A DNA stretch of 64,000 nt from Alishewanella agri BL06. Lineage in GTDB: Bacteria; Pseudomonadota; Gammaproteobacteria; Enterobacterales; Alteromonadaceae. The stretch covers positions 1 through 64,000 of the forward strand of contig NZ_AKKU01000017.1 in assembly GCF_000272005.1 (NCBI RefSeq). Reading direction: 5' to 3'. The notes beneath the pieces are model-generated. The model worked only from the letters and a program-made list of their open reading frames with translations. It was not told where the DNA came from and ran no database searches. Shown one piece after another: positions 1 through 7,306 of this stretch (position 1 is the stretch's first letter; the number at the start of each line of letters is the position of its first letter). Made by a program: the position numbers and the translations under genes.

Positions 1-300
1 TTTAAGCGGTTCAGGATCCTGACTCACCCCATAAGCATGGCTTAAGCGCCCGAGCAGTAATAATGCGCCCAGCAGGTGCAACCAAAACCCGGTCAAACCG
101 CTATATTCGGCCAGAAACAACAGCAACAGCGCAAAAGGCGTGTACTCGGCAAAATTGGCCTGCACCCGCATCGCCCGTTGCAGTGCACTATGGCCTCCCG
201 AGCCTAATGCCACCTGTAAGCGACGGCGCTGCCGGATCACCGCCACACTTAACACCACAAACAGCACCGCCAGTAAGGCGGCATAGACTGCTGTAATCAT
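1..300 (-). CDS. MAPEG family membrane protein (C-terminus outside window)
   Basis: The reverse strand reads open from an ATG at 300 to the window edge, giving 100 residues of an incomplete protein. It starts with a hydrophobic helix (MITAVYAALLAVLFVVLSVA), then a basic loop, the MAPEG-like stretch QRAMRVQANFAEYTPFALLL and a second hydrophobic segment. MAPEG proteins are small four-helix inner-membrane proteins related to microsomal glutathione transferases and to bacterial YecN; the function of bacterial members is mostly unknown. The family is usually about 130 residues, so roughly 30 residues are missing. The neighbouring gene at 328-945 lies upstream on the same strand, 27 bp away, so co-transcription is possible. 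Confidence 0.8.
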   Translation of the reverse strand, partial: MITAVYAALLAVLFVVLSVAVIRQRRRLQVALGSGGHSALQRAMRVQANFAEYTPFALLLLFLAEYSGLTGFWLHLLGALLLLGRLSHAYGVSQDPEPLK

Positions 301-327
301 AATTTCGCGGCTCCCGCAAAGTAGAGG

Positions 328-945
328 TTATTCAGCATAGAACTCTGCTGCCAGTTGTTGTTTAAATTCGGCGCTTTGTTGCTGACAATAGGCAAAGGTT
401 TGCTCCAGAATGGCGGTTTCCAGCTGGCCTTGCTGTTTTAAATTAAAGGCCTGCACAATTAACCGGGTAATTGCCGGCTTTTGTTCCTCACCTATAATCA
501 CCGCTTTAAAGTTACTCAGGGTCAGCGGTTGGCCATCCAACAGCGCAAAGCTTTGCACTACGGTGGTAGTCATATCACCACAGGCGGTAAGGTGCGTTGG
601 GGTATTGCCTTCCTCTTCGAAAAACGAATACTCGCGATTCAGCTCAGCCGCACTAAAGCTGGCACAGCGCTGACTTACCTGCGCCATAACGGTGGTTTCG
701 CTGACACCTTGTTGCCATAAGCCAAAAGCCTGCTCCGCCATTTGATACAGGGTGCTACCCGGCAGTAAGCCCAGATTATTGGCCGTCAGGTTAAACGGAT
801 AACCCATTTGATACCACACAGAAGTACCGTGCACTGCCGCCGGCACCTGTAATTGACATTGTAACTCTGCCGAAACAGCCTGCGCCTTACCCACAGCACA
901 GAATAGCCCGGCACTTAACAAGGCCAGTACCACAGCTTTACCCAT
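328..945 (-). CDS. Exported protein of unknown function with internal repeat
   Basis: This 205-residue protein begins with a typical signal peptide (VLALLSAGLFCAVGKAQA, cleavage near residue 24), so it should be periplasmic or exported. I do not recognise the family. Two helical segments resemble each other: one with AFGLWQQGVSETTVMAQ followed by a cysteine, the other with AFNLKQQGQLETAILEQ also followed by a cysteine. This suggests an internal duplication with paired cysteines that could form disulfides. The start is supported by an AGAGG box upstream of the ATG. It lies just upstream of the MAPEG gene on the same strand. Confidence 0.7.
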   Translation of the reverse strand: MGKAVVLALLSAGLFCAVGKAQAVSAELQCQLQVPAAVHGTSVWYQMGYPFNLTANNLGLLPGSTLYQMAEQAFGLWQQGVSETTVMAQVSQRCASFSAAELNREYSFFEEEGNTPTHLTACGDMTTTVVQSFALLDGQPLTLSNFKAVIIGEEQKPAITRLIVQAFNLKQQGQLETAILEQTFAYCQQQSAEFKQQLAAEFYAE

Positions 946-1010
946 AGCGCGCCTCTGAATGTTGAAAAGCTGTTAACCACTATACAACAGCGAATAGGCA
1001 TTGCAAGATA

Positions 1011-1565
1011 CTAGCGCTCATCCAAACTGACGCTGGCGAGTACCTTCGCCGGCTGGGTTAGCGGTAAGGCTAAAATGGCACCGGCTGCCGATTGTGGGAA
1101 AATACCGGTCAGCGCAGTAAAATTGACCTGATGGCTGACCAGTACCAGCGGCATCTCGCCGGGTTTGGCAAAGTAGTCCAGCAGGGCCTGAGTTTGCTGT
1201 TGGCCATCACCGCGCCCGGCAAAAAATGAATTCAGCGCCGGCAGCGGTTGCACCGGCGCTATCGCCATCAACTGCGCCGTTTCCAGGCAACGGCACCACT
1301 GGCTGCTATAAAGCCGGATGTCACCACTGTAGTGCTGGCGTAATTTTTGCCCCCAGGCTTTAGCTTGCTGCCGCCCCTGTTGATTCAAATTGCGCTGTGT
1401 CTGACAGTCCTGTAACTGAAAACCGGCCGGATCACCGGTACCCGGCGCGAGGGCATGCCGTAACATTAATACCGCCTTGCCCTCACGCCAGGCCTGCCAG
1501 GCTGCATCATCGGCCACGGCAGCGGCCGAGATCAGTAATAACCAACAACAGAATAATGATCGCAT
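1011..1565 (-). CDS. Histidine phosphatase family protein, exported
   Basis: This 184-residue protein has a signal peptide (CCWLLLISAAAVADD) followed by a histidine phosphatase (phosphoglycerate-mutase-like) fold. The catalytic motif appears as LMLRHALAPG, with RHA in place of the usual RHG. Later conserved elements are present: SQWCRCLETAQLM, holding the second catalytic Arg region, and VLVSHQVNFTALTG, holding the second catalytic His. Members of this branch are periplasmic phosphatases of unknown substrate. The start ATG has a GGGA box. A foldback repeat element begins 24 bp upstream of the start codon, so it probably overlies or displaces the promoter. Confidence 0.85.
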   Translation of the reverse strand: MRSLFCCWLLLISAAAVADDAAWQAWREGKAVLMLRHALAPGTGDPAGFQLQDCQTQRNLNQQGRQQAKAWGQKLRQHYSGDIRLYSSQWCRCLETAQLMAIAPVQPLPALNSFFAGRGDGQQQTQALLDYFAKPGEMPLVLVSHQVNFTALTGIFPQSAAGAILALPLTQPAKVLASVSLDER

Positions 1566-1588
1566 CGCAAAATCCCGCTATAAATTAT

Positions 1589-1766
1589 CTAGGGCGTGTT
1601 CACGTTTGCGGCTTGTTTTTGCAGCTGTTTGGCTGGTGTTTATACAAGGCAGAGCTTGTGATGTGTAGTTATTCTACATGAACAAGCGATAACGCAGTAG
1701 AAACGCCAGCCAAACGCTGCCCGGAGGGTTCACAAAATCTAAGTAGCAAACGTCAACACGCCCTAG
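1589..1766. mobile_element. 178 bp MITE-like foldback element
   Basis: The ends form a 21 bp inverted repeat with one mismatch: CTAGGGCGTGTTCACGTTTGC at the left, and the reverse complement of CTAGGGCGTGTTGACGTTTGC at the right. Further in, GCAGCTGTTTGGCTGGTGTTT (about 1620-1640) pairs with GAAACGCCAGCCAAACGCTG (about 1699-1718), and the centre around 1665-1678 is also palindromic. The element therefore folds into one long imperfect hairpin. It has no coding capacity. These are the hallmarks of a miniature inverted-repeat transposable element moved by a transposase elsewhere. No clear target-site duplication is visible beyond the CTAG palindrome at the tips. It sits between the histidine phosphatase start and a small downstream ORF. 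Confidence 0.75.
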
Positions 1767-1801
1767 CATGTACGACAAAGCTCGCGGGAGAGATTGCTGA
1801 C

Positions 1802-1921
1802 ATGCGGCGAAAAGTATGGCTAAGTTTGCTGGGCGCTATCCTGGTGCTCGCTTATTACTTCTGGCCCAGCAGCCACTATCCGGCACACTTTATCGAGCCG
1901 CACCCGGTACTGGCAGAATAA
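1802..1921 (+). CDS. Small membrane-anchored peptide (39 aa)
   Basis: A short frame reads MRRKVWLSLLGAILVLAYYF followed by about 19 polar residues ending HPVLAE. Two Arg and one Lys precede a single hydrophobic helix, the layout of a type II anchored small membrane protein or an uncleaved signal peptide. A GGGAG box lies about 11 bp upstream of the ATG. It ends 75 bp before the polysaccharide deacetylase gene on the same strand. It could equally be the N-terminal remnant of a larger gene disturbed near the repeat element. No homolog is recognised. Confidence 0.4.
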   Translation: MRRKVWLSLLGAILVLAYYFWPSSHYPAHFIEPHPVLAE

Positions 1922-1996
1922 ATTTTCAACATTAATTGGCAGTTCAGCTCCGATATACCAAACTGGATATTAATCTGGTTTGCACAAGGACGTTCA

Positions 1997-2716
1997 ATGC
2001 AAAAACGCACCGCTGCTGTTACAACTGTCTCACTGTTCTTACTGCTGTTGCTCGGCTTGTATCAACTGGCGTCCTCACGGCAGTATCAGCTGTTTGGCGA
2101 GCTGATCGCCCGGGTGGAAACAGAACAGCCGTTAATTGCTCTTACCTTTGACGATGGCCCCTCTGAGCGCTATACCGCCGAGGTGGTTGAACTGCTGGCA
2201 CGCTATCAAGTGCCGGCCACATTTTTTGTCACCGGCCATGAACTCGCGCGCCATCCGGAGCAAGGCCGCTTGTTGGTGCAGGCCGGGCATCAGTTGGGCA
2301 ATCATAGCTATACCCATAAGCGTATGTTACTGGTATCACCGGCAATAGTGGCGTCAGAAGTGGAGCGCACTGATCAGCAAATCCGGCAGGCCGGATTTAC
2401 CGACGAGATCCTGTTTCGGCCACCTTACGGCAAAAAACTGTTCACCCTGCCCTGGTATCTTAGCCAGCAGCAGCGCAAAACCATAATGTGGGATTTAGAG
2501 CCAGAGTCCGAGCCAAAGCTGGCAGCGGATCCAGAGGCGATGGCGGCGGCGGTGATTGCCAACGCCCGCCCCGGTAGTATTATCCTGTTACATGTGATGT
2601 ACCAAAGCCGGCAAAGTTCGCGCGAGGCGCTGCCGCTCATTATCGAGGGGCTGCAGGCGAAAGGTTATCGCTTTGTTACTGTGAATGAATTAATCACCAT
2701 GCAGGTCAGTAAATAA
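1997..2716 (+). CDS. Polysaccharide deacetylase family protein
   Basis: This 239-residue protein has an N-terminal hydrophobic anchor or signal (about residues 8-24) and a NodB homology (carbohydrate esterase 4) domain. The motifs are TFDDGP (residues 50-55) with the catalytic base and metal Asp, NHSYTH with metal ligands His103 and His107, RPPYGK, and the late LLHVMY histidine. CE4 enzymes remove N-acetyl groups from chitin oligomers, peptidoglycan or other amino-sugar polymers using a divalent metal. All catalytic motifs look intact, but the substrate cannot be told. The start ATG has an AAGGA box. The gene stands alone, followed 82 bp later by a diguanylate cyclase. Confidence 0.9.
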   Translation: MQKRTAAVTTVSLFLLLLLGLYQLASSRQYQLFGELIARVETEQPLIALTFDDGPSERYTAEVVELLARYQVPATFFVTGHELARHPEQGRLLVQAGHQLGNHSYTHKRMLLVSPAIVASEVERTDQQIRQAGFTDEILFRPPYGKKLFTLPWYLSQQQRKTIMWDLEPESEPKLAADPEAMAAAVIANARPGSIILLHVMYQSRQSSREALPLIIEGLQAKGYRFVTVNELITMQVSK

Positions 2717-2798
2717 TCAGCTACCGGCAAATAAAAAGCAGCCTATAGTCGACAACAGAAATACCGTATACACTGGAACAAAAAGTAGGCTAAAGGAT

Positions 2799-4244
2799 AT
2801 GCCTGTTACCGTGATAGCTCCCAATGCTCGCGCATTTTTGTTGCAACTGACGATTATTCTGACGTGGATTTTGTTATATGAAGCGGCAGATATTCTCGCT
2901 TACAGTCCTCATGCCAGCTTGTGGTATCCCCCGGCAGCGCTAAGCTTCGCAGCACTAACGTTATTCGGATGGCGCGCTTTGCCAGCAATTTTTATTGCCT
3001 GTGTCCTGATCAGCCTGCGTCATATTGAGCTTTATCATCCTGCGGACTCGGTGCCTTATTTACAGGCGTTGTATCCTTCTCTGGCTCACAGTTTAAGTTA
3101 TCTTTGCGGCGCGCTGGGGCTGCGTACATTAGTCATCAGACAACACCTGCGCTACACAGGTATCGTGGTCAGCTTTTTAATTCTGGCCGCGTTGGCGGCT
3201 TTAGCAGCAGCACTAAGTGGTGTTTGGTCATTGCAGTGGGCCGGCTTACTCAGCGATAGCGAGCGCTCCGCTATCTGGTTGGGATGGTGGCTCGGCGATC
3301 TGGTCGCAATCCTGTCGCTGACACCGCTGCTGTTTCTGTTGCTGGATAAGCTAAATGGTGCACAAAGTGTCGTGCGGATTGGCCGTTTGGTACCTGCTAT
3401 TCCGGGTAAGTGGCGAGACTATGCCTTTAAGCTCTCCCTGGCACTTATCGCGATCTGCTGCTCGATGTTGTTAGCGCAACAAATTCGTCAGCTGGAAATC
3501 ACCTTTTTAATTTTCTTCCTGATTTTACCCGCCATGTGGCTGGTTTATACCGAATCGGTCTGGCGAAGTTTCAGTGGCCTGGCACTTATCAGCCTCGCTA
3601 TTGTGGTACTGATGCGGGTACTACAGGTTACTGATTATGCCGCCGTTTATCAGTTCACGATTGCCATGATTTCCGCCAGCATGTTGTATGGCTCGGCAGT
3701 GCCGTTGCTGCATGCGACCAATCAACAACTGAAACAGAGCCTGACTATTGATCCTCTTACCGGCATACTCAGCCGGCAAGCCTTTATTGAACAAGCCGAG
3801 CTGGTAATGGGCCGTGCCGGACGACGTAATACCAAGCTTTGCCTGACGGTGCTGGATCTTGATCATTTTAAGCGCGTTAATGACGTACTCGGTCATCAGG
3901 TTGGTGACCAGGTGCTACAGCAGGTGTGTCGAAAACTACAAACGCAATTGCGACAACAAGATTTACTCGGTCGTTTTGGTGGTGACGAGCTAATGTTACT
4001 CTTGCCGGAAACCAATGCTGTGGAAGCTGCGCTGTTGTGTGAACGTTTACGACAAAGCATTGAAAAGCTGCAGATTAAAGTAATTGACCAACAAGTGACC
4101 GCAAGTTTTGGTATTTGCGAACAACAACCAAATGAGAGTTTTAATCAGTTGTTTGCCCGGGCAGATAAAACACTGCTACAGGCGAAACAACGTGGTCGAA
4201 ACCGGATTGAAATCATAGCAGCAGACGATTTTGCGACTTTATAA
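2799..4244 (+). CDS. MASE1-GGDEF diguanylate cyclase
   Basis: This 481-residue inner-membrane protein has an N-terminal multi-helix region (about residues 10-305) resembling the MASE1 sensor and a C-terminal GGDEF domain from about residue 320. The active-site motif is GGDEL (394-398), a conservative variant compatible with activity. The inhibitory I-site RQQD (385-388) stands five residues upstream, as in product-inhibited cyclases. The predicted reaction is condensation of two GTP to cyclic di-GMP, controlled by an unknown signal at the membrane. The following lipoprotein gene starts 13 bp after the stop, so the two are probably co-transcribed. Confidence 0.92.
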   Translation: MPVTVIAPNARAFLLQLTIILTWILLYEAADILAYSPHASLWYPPAALSFAALTLFGWRALPAIFIACVLISLRHIELYHPADSVPYLQALYPSLAHSLSYLCGALGLRTLVIRQHLRYTGIVVSFLILAALAALAAALSGVWSLQWAGLLSDSERSAIWLGWWLGDLVAILSLTPLLFLLLDKLNGAQSVVRIGRLVPAIPGKWRDYAFKLSLALIAICCSMLLAQQIRQLEITFLIFFLILPAMWLVYTESVWRSFSGLALISLAIVVLMRVLQVTDYAAVYQFTIAMISASMLYGSAVPLLHATNQQLKQSLTIDPLTGILSRQAFIEQAELVMGRAGRRNTKLCLTVLDLDHFKRVNDVLGHQVGDQVLQQVCRKLQTQLRQQDLLGRFGGDELMLLLPETNAVEAALLCERLRQSIEKLQIKVIDQQVTASFGICEQQPNESFNQLFARADKTLLQAKQRGRNRIEIIAADDFATL

Positions 4245-4257
4245 GGGACAACCCGAG

Positions 4258-4878
4258 ATGTTGAAACAAATTTTATTACCACTATGCTTAATCAGTCTGC
4301 TACTGGCTGGCTGTAGTAGCCTGGACCAGGCGGGTTGCCTAAATGCCGATTGGCGTACGCTCGGCTTTGAAGATGGCATTAAAGGCCGCAACGAGAGCCA
4401 GATCAGCAACTATCGTCAAGACTGTGCCAAACATGGGGTCACACCGGATCTGGCCGCTTATCGAGCTGGCCACTATGAGGGTTCAGCACAGTTTTGTACC
4501 GCCAAAAATGGCTTTGCCCAGGGTCGCAACAATCATCGCTATCAGAATAGCTGCCCACCTGAATTCGCCAGTGCTTTTATGGCAGGTTATCGGGATGGCC
4601 AAACGCTGTATCAGGCCAAAACTCAACTTGACGGTGCGCATAACGAGTTACGCGACATACAACAGGAAATCTATGAACTGGAGAGCAGTATCGCCAAGCT
4701 CAATGAGCAGCTGGTCGCAGACGGCCTGACTCGCGAACAACGAATTACGATCCGCGATGAGTTAGCCAAACTAAATGAAAGTCTGGGACAGGCCAATCTG
4801 GTGAGAGATGAGCTGGCGGCGGCTATCATCGTCTATCAGAACGAATTTAGCCGCCTGCAGCAACACTTTAGCTACTAG
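4258..4878 (+). CDS. DUF2799 lipoprotein
   Basis: The start is placed at the ATG at 4258, just after the cyclase stop, because the protein then opens with a clean lipoprotein signal (MLKQILLPLCLISLLLAGC) and an AAGGGA box precedes it; an upstream in-frame start at 4231 would overlap the cyclase. The mature part shows the DUF2799 pattern: CLNADWRTLGFEDGIKGR, then repeats of YRxGHYEG / FAQGRNN / FMAGYRDG. The last 80 residues form a coiled coil (ELESSIAKLNEQL, QRITIRDELAKLNESLGQ). The function is unknown. The position after a diguanylate cyclase suggests an envelope role linked to cyclic di-GMP, but that is only context. Confidence 0.85.
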   Translation: MLKQILLPLCLISLLLAGCSSLDQAGCLNADWRTLGFEDGIKGRNESQISNYRQDCAKHGVTPDLAAYRAGHYEGSAQFCTAKNGFAQGRNNHRYQNSCPPEFASAFMAGYRDGQTLYQAKTQLDGAHNELRDIQQEIYELESSIAKLNEQLVADGLTREQRITIRDELAKLNESLGQANLVRDELAAAIIVYQNEFSRLQQHFSY

Positions 4879-4882
4879 ATAC

Positions 4883-5530
4883 CTAGTACTCACGCACCAC
4901 CCGGGCAACCAGACTGGCATTTTCCAGCTTTAGCTGTACCGGCTGACGCAGGATAATTTTCCCTTCCACACGCGAGTCGGCACTGATGGTCAGAGTCGGC
5001 TGGTTGCTGTCATCTTTACCAAACCAACCGCTTTGACGTTTGCGCTCAGCATAAATCAGATCGCCCTTTACCACTGTCCCCGCCAACAGACTGATATTGC
5101 CGTTTACAGTTTCCAGCTTGCCGCCGACTTCGCTGCCGCTTAAACGGATACTGCCATTGACCGTACTGATATCGGCTTTAATGGTCGAGCCCGCCGCCGT
5201 TTCAATACTGCCATTCACTGTGCTTAAACCACCTTGTACCGTTAAATTTTGTGCCGCTTTAATACTGCCATTCACCGTTTCGGCACTGTCAATCTGTACC
5301 TGCTCCGCCAGACGGATGCTGCCATTAACGGTGGAGACCTTGCCCGCCCGGCTTTGTTCATTCAGGCTGATACTACCATTTACCCGCGAGACATCGCCTT
5401 GCTGCGCCGTGCCCTGATAACTCCCATTGGTCTTTTCCGCGGCGTCAACCACGACAATGCAGCCGCTTAACAGGCCGCTAAACACTAATACCGGCACTAA
5501 CCATAGTTTTTTATTTTTTACGTTATGCAT
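4883..5530 (-). CDS. Lipoprotein with six VNGSI repeats (beta-solenoid-like)
   Basis: This 215-residue protein carries a lipoprotein signal with lipobox LLSG-C near residue 24. The middle is built of a short repeat, (S/E)TVNGSIxL, seen six times at about 20-residue spacing: RVNGSISL, STVNGSIRL, ETVNGSIKA, STVNGSIET, STVNGSIRL and ETVNGNISL. Such regular short repeats form right-handed beta-helices, as in bactofilin-like and DUF4097-like proteins. No catalytic motif is seen. The basic tail (KRQSGWFGKDD) and the last strand LKLENASLVARVVREY close the fold. It is probably a structural or binding lipoprotein on the periplasmic face. An AGAGGCG box supports the start. It converges with the DUF2799 gene, with 4 bp between stops. 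Confidence 0.8.
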   Translation of the reverse strand: MHNVKNKKLWLVPVLVFSGLLSGCIVVVDAAEKTNGSYQGTAQQGDVSRVNGSISLNEQSRAGKVSTVNGSIRLAEQVQIDSAETVNGSIKAAQNLTVQGGLSTVNGSIETAAGSTIKADISTVNGSIRLSGSEVGGKLETVNGNISLLAGTVVKGDLIYAERKRQSGWFGKDDSNQPTLTISADSRVEGKIILRQPVQLKLENASLVARVVREY

Positions 5531-5696
5531 TTTATTATTCGCCTCTGTTTTAACCTGATTGATTGCTATCGACCGGTTAATGCAAATTTACGGCCAAAAT
5601 TTATAGCAAATAAAAACAGATACTTATACTGCACCAATTCAGCAAGCCGCCAGGCCAAAACCACTATTTAGTAAAAATCACCAAGTTTTAGCCAGC

Positions 5697-6755
5697 TTAT
5701 AACCACTCCAGCCGCCGCTCTGGCCAATACATCACGGCACTGCGGCTTTGCAGCAGCGGCAATAATGCCGGTTCCTGTTCGGCAATCACCGTTTTAGCAA
5801 ACTGACAGAAAAACGCAGCCTTTAACTCAGCGCGGCGTCGGTCAATGCCGGCCTGTTGATAAGGTACTGAGGCCAGCAGTAAGACGCCATCTGCCGGGAT
5901 CCGCTGCTGCTTGATATTATTGAGGATGATCGCGGCGGCCTTTTTCACCGGCTGCGACAGGTCCGGGCTAAAGGGGCCGATAATGAGGGCAATATTAGGC
6001 ACATGCAGAAAATCAAAGCCACGCCCCAGACAGAGCATCCACTCCCGATGCTCAATATCCAGCTGCCGCCGTTGTTGCCGCTGCAAGGCGCTGTGCCGCA
6101 AATTACCGAGCAGCAGAGGCAGTAAATCACGCTGCATCGCCGCTGGCAATAACGGGCAGAGCTGTTGCAACAAGGCCGGTAACTGCGGGCTCAGGTCCGG
6201 ACTGTACTGGCTTAAATCCAGCATCCGGCCAGTACTGCCATGCAATACCAGCGCGTCGCTATCGGTTTCAAAACCAACCACCAGCGCATAACACTGCTCA
6301 CTGGCGGCAAAAATGCTCTGTAGCTGATCGCGGATCTGCAGCGCCTGCGCCAGTGCGGCATCACGATCATGTTGAAAGCCGGCACAGCCGCGCTCTCTGG
6401 CACCGGCTGAGAAATGATAGCTAATCAGTACCAGCACCGGTCGGCCCTGCGCCAGCGCTTGATTGATATCATCACACAGCAAATCGCCCAGATACGGCCA
6501 GCCAAGGTTAAAAATGCCACCCAAATTGCGGTAGGGCTGAATAATCCCCAGCGGCGTTTGGGTAGCATGCGGCAGGTGGATCCGGCCATCCATGCATTTT
6601 AGCGCAATAATTTTGGTTGGATGCTGCGCCAGATAAGCCTCGCGGGCAGCGGTGCCGGCAATAAAAGCCGCACTATGCCGGCTGGCTAACTGCTCCAGCC
6701 AGCTTAGCCGGTCTGCAAAGGGTTGTTGATGCAGCTCTGGGGTAGCGTCTGACAT
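5697..6755 (-). CDS. CsoSCA-like zinc carbonic anhydrase homolog
   Basis: This 352-residue soluble protein carries CMDGR at residues 54-58 (Cys54, Asp56, Arg58), RNLGG at about 76-80, and His114 and Cys124 in YHFSAGARERGC. A Cys-Asp-Arg followed by His and Cys is the zinc and Asp-Arg dyad layout of beta-class carbonic anhydrases and matches the carboxysome shell enzyme CsoSCA in order and rough spacing. No signal peptide is visible. No carboxysome shell or RuBisCO gene is nearby, so this is likely a free-standing heterotroph homolog. The C-terminal half does not give an obvious second domain. CO2 hydration is plausible but unproven; a different zinc chemistry remains possible. Confidence 0.65.
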   Translation of the reverse strand: MSDATPELHQQPFADRLSWLEQLASRHSAAFIAGTAAREAYLAQHPTKIIALKCMDGRIHLPHATQTPLGIIQPYRNLGGIFNLGWPYLGDLLCDDINQALAQGRPVLVLISYHFSAGARERGCAGFQHDRDAALAQALQIRDQLQSIFAASEQCYALVVGFETDSDALVLHGSTGRMLDLSQYSPDLSPQLPALLQQLCPLLPAAMQRDLLPLLLGNLRHSALQRQQRRQLDIEHREWMLCLGRGFDFLHVPNIALIIGPFSPDLSQPVKKAAAIILNNIKQQRIPADGVLLLASVPYQQAGIDRRRAELKAAFFCQFAKTVIAEQEPALLPLLQSRSAVMYWPERRLEWL

Positions 6756-6949
6756 AGGGCATCCGTTAAGTTAAGCTGCATTAACCATAACAGAAAAATA
6801 GCAGGGCTTGTTGGCGCTTGCTGCTGCAACTTTAGTCGAGGTGCAGAGTGTGTCACTACCCGTTTTGGCTAACTGGGCAATAGTAAAATTTTATGGCAGG
6901 CTAGGGCATATTGATGTTTGCTGATTCAGCTTAAAAAAGGAACGGAGTA

Positions 6950-7306
6950 ATGCGCTGTGGTTTGTTATTAGGAGCAGTATTGGGTTTAGCGGCCTGCGGT
7001 AAGCCCGCCCCTGAGCCGGAGTTAACGGCACGTTTTACGCCGGAACAGCAGCAGTTACTGCAGCAGGGCAGCCTGCGTGCACGCAGTTGCGCAGCGTGCC
7101 ATGGCGCTAATGGTATCTCGCGCCAGGCGTTATACCCTAGTCTGGCAGGCTTGCCAGAAGCACAGCTGGCTGAGGCATTGCAGCAATATCGCGATGGCAG
7201 TCGCAAACATGCGTTAATGAGCCCGCAGGCGCGCGGCCTGACCGATGACGATATTACGCTGCTCGCCGCTTATTATGCGCTGTTGCCCGGCCCTAGTCAG
7301 CCATAA
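6950..7306 (+). CDS. c-type cytochrome lipoprotein (class I, c553-like)
   Basis: This 118-residue protein starts with a lipoprotein signal (MRCGLLLGAVLGLAAC), so it should be tethered to a membrane facing the periplasm. The haem site is CAACH near residues 48-52 and the distal ligand is the Met in HALMSPQARGL. The final helix DDDITLLAAYYALL is typical of small cytochromes c4/c5/c553. It should shuttle electrons in the periplasm; the partner is unknown. A strong GGAACGGAG box precedes the ATG. The 3' end overlaps the convergent helicase gene by 14 bp. Confidence 0.9.
   Translation: MRCGLLLGAVLGLAACGKPAPEPELTARFTPEQQQLLQQGSLRARSCAACHGANGISRQALYPSLAGLPEAQLAEALQQYRDGSRKHALMSPQARGLTDDDITLLAAYYALLPGPSQP

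Noticed and set aside
1397-1681. Open frames on the + strand across the phosphatase gene and repeat element
   Set aside because: They run antisense to a clear histidine phosphatase and into a non-coding foldback element; no protein character or ribosome site.
5097-5417. Frame with apparent repeats on the + strand inside the VNGSI gene
   Set aside because: The repeat is only the mirror of the sense-strand VNGSI codons.
5697-6755. Carboxysome operon
   Set aside because: No shell protein, RuBisCO or CsoS2 gene lies on either side.
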